DNA from: a virus
Reading direction: 5' to 3' (one strand)
Length of the DNA stretch: 51,555 nucleotides
IMG/VR virus record: IMGVR_UViG_3300037847_007664
Coordinates: 1,776 to 53,330 of that record
The first letter of the stretch is position 1; each line of letters begins with the position of its first letter. Below are positions 38,414 through 47,549 of the stretch, piece by piece. The position numbers were made by a program, and so were the translations under genes. The notes below the pieces were generated by a model. The model did not search any database. It saw nothing but the letters and a program-made list of their open reading frames with translations, and was not told the DNA's origin.

Positions 38414-39168
38414 CCGCATTTACTGCTTTAGCTTCACCGGCAATGGCTGCCGATGTCGGCGGTGTCAGCGCCACGGCGAACCCCGTCGCGACAAGTAGCG
38501 GTTCAGTGACCAATCAGGCAATTCAGGTTTTACAAGGTCCTTATATTACTAATACTTACGGAGCAGGTATTCAGTGTCAAGGACCTACATTTAATCTCAC
38601 ACCTTTTATTACTAATAGCAACTCATATCAAAAACCATTTGAATCATATTATCAAGACCCTGTTTACGACACTAGCGATGTAGATGGGGACGGAGTTATT
38701 GATAATCCTGGTTCAATTTTATACTGGAAAGATGTCAGGACTGGACAGAAAAATAACCATAGTATCAACGGTGGTTTGTCAGCCACACTATCCGTACCTT
38801 TAGACCGAAGTTTACAGGATAGGTGTAAGAAAGCTGTAGATACACAAATAGCCATTCAACAACAAGTGCTGGCTAATCGTCGATTAGATTTTGAAATTGC
38901 GCGACTAAAAAATTGCGGCGAGCTAGCAAAAAAGGGAATAACTTTTCACCCAAAATCACCTTATTTTGACGTCTGCAAAGATGTAGTCGTCAAGTTACCT
39001 GGTGATACATTAGTCCCTCATTATCATCCTATTTCTTTAAAGCTACACGAAGAGCACGAATCGCACGATTCCGATCACGCTGAGCAAGCTGACGCTGAGA
39101 AACACTCTCTACCTTCTGGGACTGTCCTCTCAACGAAGCAATCTTCTTCACTATCTTCTTCACAGTAG
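38401..39168 (+). CDS. Exported cyanophage-type protein with uncertain start
   Basis: The frame carries ILSITAFTALASPAMAADVGG, a clear signal peptide, but has no ATG, GTG or TTG nearby before it. Candidate starts are ATT 38401, ATG 38242 (53 residues of unlikely sequence, deep inside the previous gene) or ATG 38443 (without signal peptide). A conserved-looking core follows: QAIQVLQGPYITNTYGAGIQ, CQGPTFNLTPF and YFDVCKDVVV. The last 140 bases run opposite the gene at 39029-39814. A frameshift joining it to the previous gene is also possible. Confidence 0.55.
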   Translation: MLSITAFTALASPAMAADVGGVSATANPVATSSGSVTNQAIQVLQGPYITNTYGAGIQCQGPTFNLTPFITNSNSYQKPFESYYQDPVYDTSDVDGDGVIDNPGSILYWKDVRTGQKNNHSINGGLSATLSVPLDRSLQDRCKKAVDTQIAIQQQVLANRRLDFEIARLKNCGELAKKGITFHPKSPYFDVCKDVVVKLPGDTLVPHYHPISLKLHEEHESHDSDHAEQADAEKHSLPSGTVLSTKQSSSLSSSQ

Positions 39169-39814
39169 GTTTAACTAATTTTAAAAGTAAATCTGCAAGA
39201 GGCTTTGCCATCAATGCAGAGGTCGTCGCCACAACAGCAATGGTTGCAGTTGTAGTCGCCTGAGGTAGGGTGGGTAAATATTTTTCTGCAAAGGATATCT
39301 CAGCTTTTACTTCTTCAATTATCTCTATGCATTCTTTGTCAACTAGGTCATATCCTTCGTCACAAACTAATTCGACTGGCTCCTCTTTATCTTTTTCTTC
39401 ACCAGCTGTCTTTGGGGGTGCACCTGTCGGCGGTATGGTTGGCGGAGTGTTGGGAATATCTTCGCTTGTACCAGCATCATTTTTATTCGTATTAGCGCTT
39501 TTATAACCAGCAAATTTAGCAGGTTTTTGATATATTAAATTCTCAGGTGTGTAATCGAGAGGAGTGAATGTTGGTTGATTTGCATCACAATATACTCTTA
39601 CCCCCTTCGGATCGTCTGCCTTAATCGTGTTTGATTTATTAGAACCTGGATGTGCTTTTACGCAACCAGGTATTTGAATAATTGGTGTACCGAGATTTAT
39701 GGTCACTGGCGGTGATACCGCATTAACCACAGGTGGCACACTGACCCAACTATGCACAGTCTGCACAGACGTGTCTAGCAAAGGCCTGACTGTAAGATCA
39801 GGTATTTGAGGCAT
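39029..39814 (-). CDS. Cyanophage-type membrane-anchored virion protein
   Basis: 261 residues from ATG 39814. The N-terminal half contains VPPVVNAVSPPVTINLGTP, IIQIPGCVKAHPG and DDPKGVRVYCDANQPTFTPL, with Cys spaced for a disulfide. A Pro/Thr/Lys-rich stalk leads to a hydrophobic helix (TTTATIAVVATTSALMAKPL) and a basic coiled tail. I recognise the whole plan from cyanophage hypothetical proteins, so the minus-strand gene is real to its end. It overlaps the convergent gene by 140 bases. Confidence 0.7.
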   Translation of the reverse strand: MPQIPDLTVRPLLDTSVQTVHSWVSVPPVVNAVSPPVTINLGTPIIQIPGCVKAHPGSNKSNTIKADDPKGVRVYCDANQPTFTPLDYTPENLIYQKPAKFAGYKSANTNKNDAGTSEDIPNTPPTIPPTGAPPKTAGEEKDKEEPVELVCDEGYDLVDKECIEIIEEVKAEISFAEKYLPTLPQATTTATIAVVATTSALMAKPLADLLLKLVKPTVKKIVKKIASLRGQSQKVESVSQRQLAQRDRNRAIRALRVALKK

Positions 39815-39816
39815 TA

Positions 39817-40095
39817 CTAGAAGGGTAACGCTGGCCCTGTATTTTTAGGGATCGCCTTCAATGTATTTTGGTCGCCTGCTTTAATTTCTGGTTTAATGGT
39901 TTCTGTGAATACAGAGCCCATATTGTCTTTGATGGCGTCAGTCTGTTGACTAAGCTGGCCTGCGATTTGACCAGAAAGCGCTCCCAATAAAGCCTTTTTC
40001 TGATTCTCAATAATCGCGTCTTTATTGAGAAACAAATAGCCGATCAAAAGATTCGGTGCAAGTGCTAAAACTGTGATGAGAATTTTGAAGACCAT
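39817..40095 (-). CDS. Small membrane-anchored coiled-coil protein
   Basis: 92 residues: N-terminal membrane segment (MVFKILITVLALAPNLLIGY), then a polar amphipathic helix (LLGALSGQIAGQLSQQTDAI) and a Pro-rich end. It begins two bases after the LamG fibre gene and precedes the virion protein at 39029. Possibly a fibre or envelope anchor; no family recognised. Confidence 0.6.
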   Translation of the reverse strand: MVFKILITVLALAPNLLIGYLFLNKDAIIENQKKALLGALSGQIAGQLSQQTDAIKDNMGSVFTETIKPEIKAGDQNTLKAIPKNTGPALPF

Positions 40096-40097
40096 GA

Positions 40098-42422
40098 TTA
40101 ACGTGCGCGGGCGGTTTTGAAGGGATGCTCAGCAAATGCGGCATAAATATAGTTCCCACCGGACCCGTTGACGGTAGCAAAACTCGCTCTTGCCTTGAAT
40201 CCATTCGAAGTTAGATCAAGAACTCCTCCAGTGCTAGTATCTTCCGCTGCATTTGAATTAGGGGATAGGAGACCTATCACTATGTTGTCTGGGTCTCTAG
40301 CTGTATCAACGATGTACCAAGGCTGGGATGAATCTGTCCGCTTGTAAAGGAGGAATGCGGGTCTAAATCCGGTATGTACGAATACACCATTAGCCGAACC
40401 GTTGCCGGTGTACGAGCCAAACGCGCTATAGCCTGCGACAGAAGTAAAGCAGTAGGCGATATGATCACCAGCATTAGCGGCATGATTAAACAAAGTGTTG
40501 GTTAAAGTGCTGTTGCCAACGTCGCTATTAACGACACCGCCCGTGCTTTCTAGCTTGAGCATTTTGTCGCTTGGTAGTGACGTGTGATGCACATACCAGT
40601 GCTCCGAGCCAGTACGTCTTTTTACAATAATAAATTCAGGGACCGCCCCTAATCCGTGGCCAACAGTAACATTTCCGTCAGAAGATACTGTAAAAGCAGC
40701 GATACTAAATCCAGCAGTTGGGTTAGCCCTAACCGATGAGTTCACACTGCCAGAAGTATTGGTAACCGTTGATGATCCGGCGTCCCAGCACCATCCGGCG
40801 TATGTCCGTCCAGACTTGTTAGAGCTTTTAACTGAAAAGCCAGTTCCAAGCGAAAACCCATCTGAATTAAATGCAGTCAGAGCAGAGGTGTCAGTCCCTT
40901 CTGCAGCAGTATCCTCTGATGCCAAGAACTTTGTAGCCCCTCTGATAGCGTCATATAAGTTGTGACCACCAGCAACACCGCGTTCTTTGATCCACACCCA
41001 GTCTGGGCTCATACCAGATGTAGTAATTGATCTGGAAGAACCATTACCGTCCCACAGAACTGTCTGGAAATAGGGGGAACCTTCGGCAATCCCTGGGTCA
41101 GGTAAATTCGCTGTGCAAAGTGCCTTGTAGCCTGCCGGAGGCGTGTACGCAAACGGACGTTGACCGAAGTTTGAATGGTTGTCTTCACTAAAAAACGCAC
41201 GAACCATAAAACACCATCTATCAGCGTCAATGTTCTGGTTCAGAGCACTCTGCAATGTACCATTTTTATACCATTTAAGGGTGTTATTGTCTAGATCCAT
41301 CGCAATCCCAACGACGTCGCTGGCGTTATATGTTGCCCCGCCGGAAGTTACGTTATAACTTCCCCCAGTTGTGTTTGCATAGACTTTACCGTCGCCACCG
41401 TAATAATAATAATTACGCTCATTTGTCTCACCATAGACTGATGCTTTTTGAATGCCAGGCGCACTACGCCCTTGATTTTCAAAATACCACTTACCAGAAG
41501 AGACAGAGATCGTAGATTTTACATTTTTATCAGCACCGTTGCATACTAAATTGCCATTTTTCAACGTCAAGCCAGAGTGTTTGTCTAAGGGATTCCATGT
41601 CGAATAATTACCGCCATTATTACCTGATGCGGCAGAGTAATTTGTAGGCGTATCAATTAGACTGTCGTTTCCTGTGCCAGCTGCAACAGAAATGTTAGTG
41701 ACTGTAAAAGTATTGTTGTTGCCACTGCTATCTGTTCCAAGCGCAGAATTGCTTGAATTATCTGAGAAGTTTAGATAAAAACCATTTGTACCGTATGTCA
41801 GATCGACTTCTTTTGGAATCCAATTATTATCATCATCAAATTCACCAAAACTAGACGGTGTAAGCGCTTGACCATCGACGAAATGAACTTCGGCTTGATA
41901 ACCATTAAAAAGGGAGCTGCCGTCAAGCCGTCCAAGGTGATGAGGAGAAGCTGAGTTGAGGTAAGGCTCTACGTTTTGACCTAACGCAGTTGTCGTCGCT
42001 AAAGAAATTTGTGAGCCATTTAAATATACTTTAACCCTGTCTGAAGATGATGACTGTGTGGAGTCAATTGCCACAACCATGTGATACCACGCGCTGAAAT
42101 CACGAAAAACTTGATTACTTAAAATTTCCAGCGAGTCAGTACCGCCGACTCTACCAAACATCAAAAGTTTGTCGCTGTTGCCCTGAATGCCGATATAAAA
42201 TCTATTTGAAGAATTTGTATAGGAAGCAAAAAGTATGTTTGTCATACTTTCTGTTTGCTGCCTTTTAAACCAACCACTCCAAGTCCACGTGCGCCGATTA
42301 CCCCCAGACCCAAAAGTCCTGCCTAGATATGCACTATCAGCACTATTAAATCGTAAGCTACGCGTAATCTCGTAATCAGAACCGGAACCCGAAATTGGTC
42401 CCAGCATTTGGTGCATCCCCAT
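40098..42422 (-). CDS. LamG/SPRY tail fibre (paralogue of 10165)
   Basis: 774 residues. LamG/concanavalin-like domain (about 20-195: RSLRFNSADSAYLGRTFG, WTWSGWFKR), a SPRY-like domain (about 300-425, with NNTLKWYKNGTLQ and NFGQRPFAY), then fibre repeats with SPDWVWIKER and GHGLGAVPEFIIVKRR. It ends AAFAEHPFKTARAR, nearly the end of the 1200-residue fibre. It lacks that fibre's second LamG and cupredoxin insert. Likely an adhesin binding surface glycans. Overlaps the adhesin gene upstream by a TGATG junction. Confidence 0.85.
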   Translation of the reverse strand: MGMHQMLGPISGSGSDYEITRSLRFNSADSAYLGRTFGSGGNRRTWTWSGWFKRQQTESMTNILFASYTNSSNRFYIGIQGNSDKLLMFGRVGGTDSLEILSNQVFRDFSAWYHMVVAIDSTQSSSSDRVKVYLNGSQISLATTTALGQNVEPYLNSASPHHLGRLDGSSLFNGYQAEVHFVDGQALTPSSFGEFDDDNNWIPKEVDLTYGTNGFYLNFSDNSSNSALGTDSSGNNNTFTVTNISVAAGTGNDSLIDTPTNYSAASGNNGGNYSTWNPLDKHSGLTLKNGNLVCNGADKNVKSTISVSSGKWYFENQGRSAPGIQKASVYGETNERNYYYYGGDGKVYANTTGGSYNVTSGGATYNASDVVGIAMDLDNNTLKWYKNGTLQSALNQNIDADRWCFMVRAFFSEDNHSNFGQRPFAYTPPAGYKALCTANLPDPGIAEGSPYFQTVLWDGNGSSRSITTSGMSPDWVWIKERGVAGGHNLYDAIRGATKFLASEDTAAEGTDTSALTAFNSDGFSLGTGFSVKSSNKSGRTYAGWCWDAGSSTVTNTSGSVNSSVRANPTAGFSIAAFTVSSDGNVTVGHGLGAVPEFIIVKRRTGSEHWYVHHTSLPSDKMLKLESTGGVVNSDVGNSTLTNTLFNHAANAGDHIAYCFTSVAGYSAFGSYTGNGSANGVFVHTGFRPAFLLYKRTDSSQPWYIVDTARDPDNIVIGLLSPNSNAAEDTSTGGVLDLTSNGFKARASFATVNGSGGNYIYAAFAEHPFKTARAR

Positions 42423-43171
42423 CAGCTAACTCCAGTGCCGGCGATTACAAATTCATTACTTGCGATGCATAATACCGTCGCCAACCCATAAGCGGCGAGT
42501 GTCTTATTACCTGCTGTCCCAACTCCAGCAAGACGCAGGGTGACTGAACTGCCTTGCGTGATTGTCTGTGCACTTGAGCTGTTGTTATAAATACTTACTG
42601 CATCTCCTGCGGAAAAGATACCTGAATTAACGGTAACGCCACCGCTTGAGATACTGACGTGTTTTCCCGCATCACCAATCACCAATACGTAGGCGCTGCT
42701 TTTTGCGTTCTGTGGAATGTCGCGGAGGTTTCCTGATGTATCTGAGACAACACTACCAGTGATTGTGCTGGTTGAAGAGATCGTAATATTGTCGGCTAAT
42801 TTAGCGCCCGTTACCTGGTCATCGCCTATTTTCGCAGTCGTCACCTGGGAATCACCAATTTTCGAAGTTGTGACTGTCCCATCACCCGGTGTATTTGTGT
42901 CCACCGCATCGCCCTGCATCAAGGCAAAGAAACTTAATCCACCAGCAGGTGCTGTAGTAAAGGTCACCTGATCGCCAGCTACGGTGAAGTCCGTACCTGG
43001 ATTTTGCATCACACCACCAATGGATACAAATAGCTGCTGGGTATTTGCTGGGTAAACCGCCTCACCAGAGACGCGCAGGTTAAACGTAGCCGTACCGCCG
43101 TTAAAGCTACTCGATACATCATCGATTTTACGGTTTTGACCACGAGCAATTTGCCGACCGATGTATGGCAC
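42422..43171 (-). CDS. Tail fibre/adhesin protein (MPYIGR type)
   Basis: 249 residues from GTG 43171. The N-terminus PYIGRQIARGQNRKIDDVSS is the attachment segment common in marine phage fibres. It is followed by a jelly-roll-like part, repeats TTSKIGDSQVTTAKIGDDQV, and an end domain with SAYVLVIGDAGKHVSISSGG. The repeats suggest a trimeric shaft. Upstream of the LamG fibre, with which it is co-translated. A TAGAAT box lies 25 bases upstream. Confidence 0.75.
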   Translation of the reverse strand: MPYIGRQIARGQNRKIDDVSSSFNGGTATFNLRVSGEAVYPANTQQLFVSIGGVMQNPGTDFTVAGDQVTFTTAPAGGLSFFALMQGDAVDTNTPGDGTVTTSKIGDSQVTTAKIGDDQVTGAKLADNITISSTSTITGSVVSDTSGNLRDIPQNAKSSAYVLVIGDAGKHVSISSGGVTVNSGIFSAGDAVSIYNNSSSAQTITQGSSVTLRLAGVGTAGNKTLAAYGLATVLCIASNEFVIAGTGVS

Positions 43172-43196
43172 TGTTTATTACCGCCTAGATAGAATC

Positions 43197-43202
43197 ATTC
43201 TA
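43197..43202 (-). promoter_or_regulatory. TAGAAT promoter-like box
   Basis: TTTAGAATGATTCTATC on the minus strand, 25 bases before GTG 43171. AGAATCATTCT is itself palindromic, so the box also appears on the other strand. Confidence 0.4.
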
Positions 43203-43214
43203 AATGAATTACTC

Positions 43215-43700
43215 TTATGGCCAAGCCGTGAGGCCAGTCTCAGTAATTAATGTCTCCAGTTCTTCGGTGGTCGTGCATGCGTTAATTTCAGCCTCACGCG
43301 CTGTACATGCTGCCAAAACGCTATTGCGATAGGTTGTGACTGCCTCAGGAATCGCCACGTCACGCTCTGCTTTACGGATTACATGCCAGTCAGTAGGTGC
43401 CAGTAGGGAGTTGCAGGTCGTCTTCTGCTCTTGAAGCCACTGACTTTTAAGTCCTGTGGTGACCACTCCTGTGGGGTTGCCTTCCTCGTCCTCTTCAACA
43501 ACATCTGCAAACTGCTTTACAAGATCCTGAGACCAACGGAATCTTTGATCATGTGTCGGAGCAGGATCAGGCTCCCATGTGATCTCAAGCGCAGTCCGCT
43601 GAGCTCTGGTGGATTGGCGTAACCAGTTCGATGGATAGCTGATACCTTTAGCCTCGAATGGAGTATCAAGCGGAAGTGGTGAGCCGTTAAGGATGTACAT
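43215..43700 (-). CDS. Phage tail-associated protein with TDWHVIRKAE motif
   Basis: 161 residues. N-terminal beta part (PLDTPFEAKGISYPSNWLRQ), then WLQEQKTTCNSLLAPTDWHV, IRKAERDVAIP and helical YRNSVLAACTAREAEINACT. Paralogue of the protein at 43737-44234. The DW.V.RK pattern is common in marine phage fibre-assembly proteins. Probably a fibre chaperone or connector. A TAGAAT box lies 20 bases upstream. Confidence 0.7.
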   Translation of the reverse strand: MYILNGSPLPLDTPFEAKGISYPSNWLRQSTRAQRTALEITWEPDPAPTHDQRFRWSQDLVKQFADVVEEDEEGNPTGVVTTGLKSQWLQEQKTTCNSLLAPTDWHVIRKAERDVAIPEAVTTYRNSVLAACTAREAEINACTTTEELETLITETGLTAWP

Positions 43701-43720
43701 AATGCCTGCCCGTTGTTTAT

Positions 43721-43726
43721 ATTCTA
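43721..43726 (-). promoter_or_regulatory. TAGAAT promoter-like box
   Basis: CATTAGAATATAAAC on the minus strand, 20 bases before ATG 43700. Confidence 0.45.
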
Positions 43727-43736
43727 ATGTAGAAGA

Positions 43737-44234
43737 TTAAGAAGACACAGGCCAGTCTGTCAGCCTACCTTCCTCAATAAGTGCTGCTAATTCTGCTGTA
43801 GTGTTACATGCTTCAATTTCCGCTTCACGTTGCTCGCATGCTGCTCTAATGCTTGAGCGGAATGTAGCAACTTCATCTGGAATAGCAGCACCAGTCTCAC
43901 TCTTCCGCGTCACATACCAATCAGTAAGAAGAAGGATATTCGCAGCTATATCTTTCTGCTTCTTGACCCAAATTGTTTTTAAGCCTGTCTGAATTTCTTC
44001 AGTAGCATTGCCTTCGCGATCAAGGACGGGCGTGTCCTCGAGCACCTTTGGATTATTTGCGGACCAAAAAAACTTTTGGTTATAACTTGGGGTTACTACA
44101 TCAGGCTCCTCAGTGATTCCCAATTCCTGTCTTTGTTCAAGTGAGGAGAGACGTAACCAGTTTGCTGGATACGTGACATCTCCAATGGTAAAGGGAACGT
44201 CATGCCTCAGCTTGCGTCCTTCGTGTACGTACAT
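43737..44234 (-). CDS. Phage tail-associated protein, paralogue
   Basis: 165 residues. Same plan as 43215-43700: PFTIGDVTYPANWLRLSSLE, FWSANNPKVLED, LLTDWYVTRKSETGAAIP, RSSIRAACEQREAEIEAC and a C-terminal TDWPV. About one residue in three matches its paralogue by eye. The duplicate suggests each serves a different fibre. The box upstream is TAGATT (44255-44260), one change from TAGAAT. Confidence 0.7.
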   Translation of the reverse strand: MYVHEGRKLRHDVPFTIGDVTYPANWLRLSSLEQRQELGITEEPDVVTPSYNQKFFWSANNPKVLEDTPVLDREGNATEEIQTGLKTIWVKKQKDIAANILLLTDWYVTRKSETGAAIPDEVATFRSSIRAACEQREAEIEACNTTAELAALIEEGRLTDWPVSS

Positions 44235-44272
44235 TATTAAGATCCTTTTTAAGTAATCTAAATCATGGAAAT

Positions 44273-46723
44273 TTAACGAGCAAGCCCGCCATTGGCTTGG
44301 AAGGGGTTTTCAGCGAAGGCCATATATAGATGCGTATTGGTGTTATTATTAAAGTCCGTTCCAGGTTGAACAAGCTTAAAGCCGTTTGAAAGAAAATCAA
44401 CGCCCAAAGCAAAAGAACCCTGCGCTGAACCATCAAACTCTGCATTAGACAAGTTAGCCCTCAAAACTAAATCAGTTTCGTTGTATCCAGGCCTAGCGAC
44501 GTCAAAAATGTTCCAATTACCTGCAAAGTCTACGCCCTTCACCATAAGCCATTTCACACGAAATCCTGTGTAAATAAAGGGGCCATTGCTGGAACCATTG
44601 CCGATGTACGTACCAAATGCGCTATAGCCTGCGACAGGTGCAAAGCAGTAGCCAACATAAGCAGAACCGTTGCCGTTAATTCCAAGGCTTGAACTATTTA
44701 AGTTAATGACACTGCTGCTAGCGCTAAAGAAATTAGAACCAAAATCAGTTTTAGCATTGGTTTTGTTCAAATAAACCTGATAGCGGCCATTTGCATCCAC
44801 TGCGCGAGCATACGTGTGCCAATCAGTTGCCGAACCTCTGCACTTAATAATGACTAAATCCGGTGCGGCTGACAATCCATGGCCTACTGATGCACTGCTG
44901 CTCCCATTGCCAGTCCATCTAACTACGGAAAATCCGCTTGCGGCTGAGGCTCTGACATTAGAAGTGATGCTGCCGTTATTGTTGCTCGCCGTTGATGATC
45001 CAGAGTCCCACGCCCATGCAACATACGGGGAATTGTTGTTATTGGCGTTGATATTGCTCCCACCTCCAGATTGAATCGTAAACCCGTCTGAGGTGAAAGT
45101 TTCAACGCCACCACCAGTCGTAGCAGACGAATCTCTTTCGGCATCATTTCCGTTAGATCTAAGAGAAACTCCAGCCCCTCTATTGGCATCCATAATACGA
45201 GGGCTAAAATCTCCACCAGTATTATCACGGACTTTTATCCATAGAAAATCTGGGGAAAAACTAAGGCCAGAAATTGTTCTCGAACTGGCTCCATTACCCG
45301 TATATAAAACTGTATCTTGATAATCCGAACCATCGGCGACCGTGGAGGCTGGGAGGTTCGTTGTGCAAAGTGCTTTGTGATTACTAGGTGCCGAATAAGC
45401 CCAGGCACGTTGACCAAAATTGACTGACGAATTTGCATTATTAACGCCAGACCCGTCGCCGGTTGCCGGAAAATAAGGTCCATCTGTCAAGCCAGTGAAA
45501 GCTACACCTTGGGATGATCCGTTTTTATAAAAAGTAAGCGTTCCATTGTCAGCATCAAAAGCACACCCAATTACATCACCCCCGCCATCAAAACCAGCAC
45601 CGTACGAAGTTGAAGTCCCGCCATTTCTTTTTACACCACCGTCAGCGTAGTACCCCCACCCCAGAGCATCACCTTGACCTGGAGCATCGCTAAGATCCAT
45701 CCCTTGCTTACCAATTCCCACCATTGTGCGATCACTTGAACCGTTGATCGTTGTCTCCCAAAACCATTTACCAGAACTCATCCCAATCGTGCCAAGAACA
45801 GCACTCTTACCTGTAGTTGTAGCAATATCAAGGCTCCCATTTTTAAGGACCATGTTCGATCCCTTGTTTCTATTATTCCAAGTGCAATAATTGCCACTGA
45901 CTTCTCCGCCCGCACCACTGTCTGTCTCAGACCCGTTTTTCGGGAAATCAAGCAAAAGGTCAAGGCCTACGCCATCTGTATCACTGATGTTATTTGGTGT
46001 GAAATCGTTTCCATTACCGCTTGAATCATCACCGATCTCAGCCTCATTTTCGAAATCTAGGATATGAAAACCATTTGTTCCATGGCTTCCACTGTAGGTA
46101 CCTCTCTGCCAAACTCCGTTCGAATCAAATGCTCCGAACGACGTAGGATCGAGTGCTAAATTATCGATAAAATATACATCAGTTAAATATGCATCAAGGT
46201 ATATACTTCCATTAGGCCGTTTGCCAATATAATGGGCAACATTGTTATTGACATGCGTATTTAAATTTTGACTTGGGTATGAAGAAGTCGAAAAACTTGT
46301 TATTTGACTTCCGTTCCAATAGACTTTGATTCTGTTAGTGTTAGTAGCTTGCGCTGTGTCCACTGCAATGACTAAGTGCCCCCACCCAGAAACATCACGG
46401 AACTCTTGATCGGTAATAAGTGAAATAACTTCGCTGCCGCTAGTAACTTGGCGAATATGTATCTCTTGGCTGCTTCTTTGACAAATATAGAACTCATCAG
46501 ATGCGCCAGCACCGAAAATAAAGTTGTAAGGATCTGAAGCACTAAAATCAGTAATTTTTATCCATGCAGACCAAGTCCACTTTTTACGGTTACCTGCTGA
46601 ACCAAAAGTTTTCGAGAGATTCGCAGAGTCACCTGAGTTAAAACGTATCGAGCGGGCTCCAGGTGGCTCAGCTCCACTTCCTCCTGACGCACCAATCAGA
46701 GCATTACTATGAAAATGTGCCAT
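44273..46723 (-). CDS. LamG/SPRY tail fibre (third paralogue)
   Basis: 816 residues. LamG-like domain (about 25-205: RSIRFNSGDSANLSKTFG, WTWSAWIKI), a SPRY-like domain (about 295-430: KWFWETTINGSSDR, DNGTLTFYKNG, NFGQRAWAYSAP), then fibre repeats with SPDFLWIKVRDNTGG and GHGLSAAPDLVIIK. It ends AAFAENPFQANGGLAR. It shares long blocks with the two other LamG fibres, including a nearly identical DNA segment. Probably another glycan-binding fibre, used with or instead of the others. Confidence 0.85.
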   Translation of the reverse strand: MAHFHSNALIGASGGSGAEPPGARSIRFNSGDSANLSKTFGSAGNRKKWTWSAWIKITDFSASDPYNFIFGAGASDEFYICQRSSQEIHIRQVTSGSEVISLITDQEFRDVSGWGHLVIAVDTAQATNTNRIKVYWNGSQITSFSTSSYPSQNLNTHVNNNVAHYIGKRPNGSIYLDAYLTDVYFIDNLALDPTSFGAFDSNGVWQRGTYSGSHGTNGFHILDFENEAEIGDDSSGNGNDFTPNNISDTDGVGLDLLLDFPKNGSETDSGAGGEVSGNYCTWNNRNKGSNMVLKNGSLDIATTTGKSAVLGTIGMSSGKWFWETTINGSSDRTMVGIGKQGMDLSDAPGQGDALGWGYYADGGVKRNGGTSTSYGAGFDGGGDVIGCAFDADNGTLTFYKNGSSQGVAFTGLTDGPYFPATGDGSGVNNANSSVNFGQRAWAYSAPSNHKALCTTNLPASTVADGSDYQDTVLYTGNGASSRTISGLSFSPDFLWIKVRDNTGGDFSPRIMDANRGAGVSLRSNGNDAERDSSATTGGGVETFTSDGFTIQSGGGSNINANNNNSPYVAWAWDSGSSTASNNNGSITSNVRASAASGFSVVRWTGNGSSSASVGHGLSAAPDLVIIKCRGSATDWHTYARAVDANGRYQVYLNKTNAKTDFGSNFFSASSSVINLNSSSLGINGNGSAYVGYCFAPVAGYSAFGTYIGNGSSNGPFIYTGFRVKWLMVKGVDFAGNWNIFDVARPGYNETDLVLRANLSNAEFDGSAQGSFALGVDFLSNGFKLVQPGTDFNNNTNTHLYMAFAENPFQANGGLAR

Positions 46724-46727
46724 CTAT

Positions 46728-47543
46728 TTACCGCGTATAATTCAGTGTAGCAACGGCATGGATTTCAGTACTACTTTTACAGATGTAATCTACCCGATCC
46801 ACAGCATTGGCAGTGGTAGTTAAAGTCGGCACAGTTCCTCCTGCAAATTTCCAATTATTATGCCAACCAGTAGTACGAGAACCAGATGAATCCTGCACTA
46901 AAAAGATAGATCCACTTTGCCCAGCTACTGCATTTGTCGGTGCCCCAATGGTGTTGACAGTCCCGTTTAGAGTGAGCGTAAAATTATTCGAAAGAGAAAG
47001 GTCAACGGCCACAGTGCTAGAGGCGTTGCTTAAAGTTGTTACTTCTGCAATTGCTGCAGCGTTATATGTCTTAACTCCTGTAATTGTCTGCGCTTCTTCG
47101 AGAGTCTGGAACGAGCGTGCGACACCATTTTTAGCTAGGCCTACTTCACCTGATGAAGCTCGATAAAGTCCTGTATCACTGTCACTGGAGAACGTAACAG
47201 ATGGGGCTGTATTACTACCGTCTGGAAACTCTTTACCAGCTGTCACATAATCAGCACCGGCTAAAACAACACCAAAGAAGGCGTGACCATTGGTCGGAGC
47301 AGAGCTGAATACGATGTTTGTTCCAACTAAGTTAAAACCTGCAGAACCCGATGGATCAGGCTCCTGTATGACCCCGTTGACTGAAATCAGACACTGCTGA
47401 GCATTTACAGGAAAAGGTGAAGGCGCTACCCCACCAATTTGAAGCGCGAAACTTGTCTCACTTCCATTAAATCCTGAGCTAATATCATCAATAATTCGAT
47501 AGCGGCTAGCAGCTACTTGAAGATCATTACCGATATAAGACAT
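46728..47543 (-). CDS. Tail fibre/adhesin protein (MSYIGN type)
   Basis: 271 residues. N-terminal SYIGNDLQVAASRYRIIDDI resembles the attachment segment of the protein at 42422-43171. Beta-rich body with FSSDSDTGLYRASSGEVGLA (a fibre-tip pattern), then LSNNFTLTLNGTVNTIG and a C-terminal AVATLNYTR. Likely trimeric fibre. Starts four bases after the end of the LamG gene on the same strand order. Confidence 0.7.
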   Translation of the reverse strand: MSYIGNDLQVAASRYRIIDDISSGFNGSETSFALQIGGVAPSPFPVNAQQCLISVNGVIQEPDPSGSAGFNLVGTNIVFSSAPTNGHAFFGVVLAGADYVTAGKEFPDGSNTAPSVTFSSDSDTGLYRASSGEVGLAKNGVARSFQTLEEAQTITGVKTYNAAAIAEVTTLSNASSTVAVDLSLSNNFTLTLNGTVNTIGAPTNAVAGQSGSIFLVQDSSGSRTTGWHNNWKFAGGTVPTLTTTANAVDRVDYICKSSTEIHAVATLNYTR

Positions 47544-47549
47544 TTTTTA

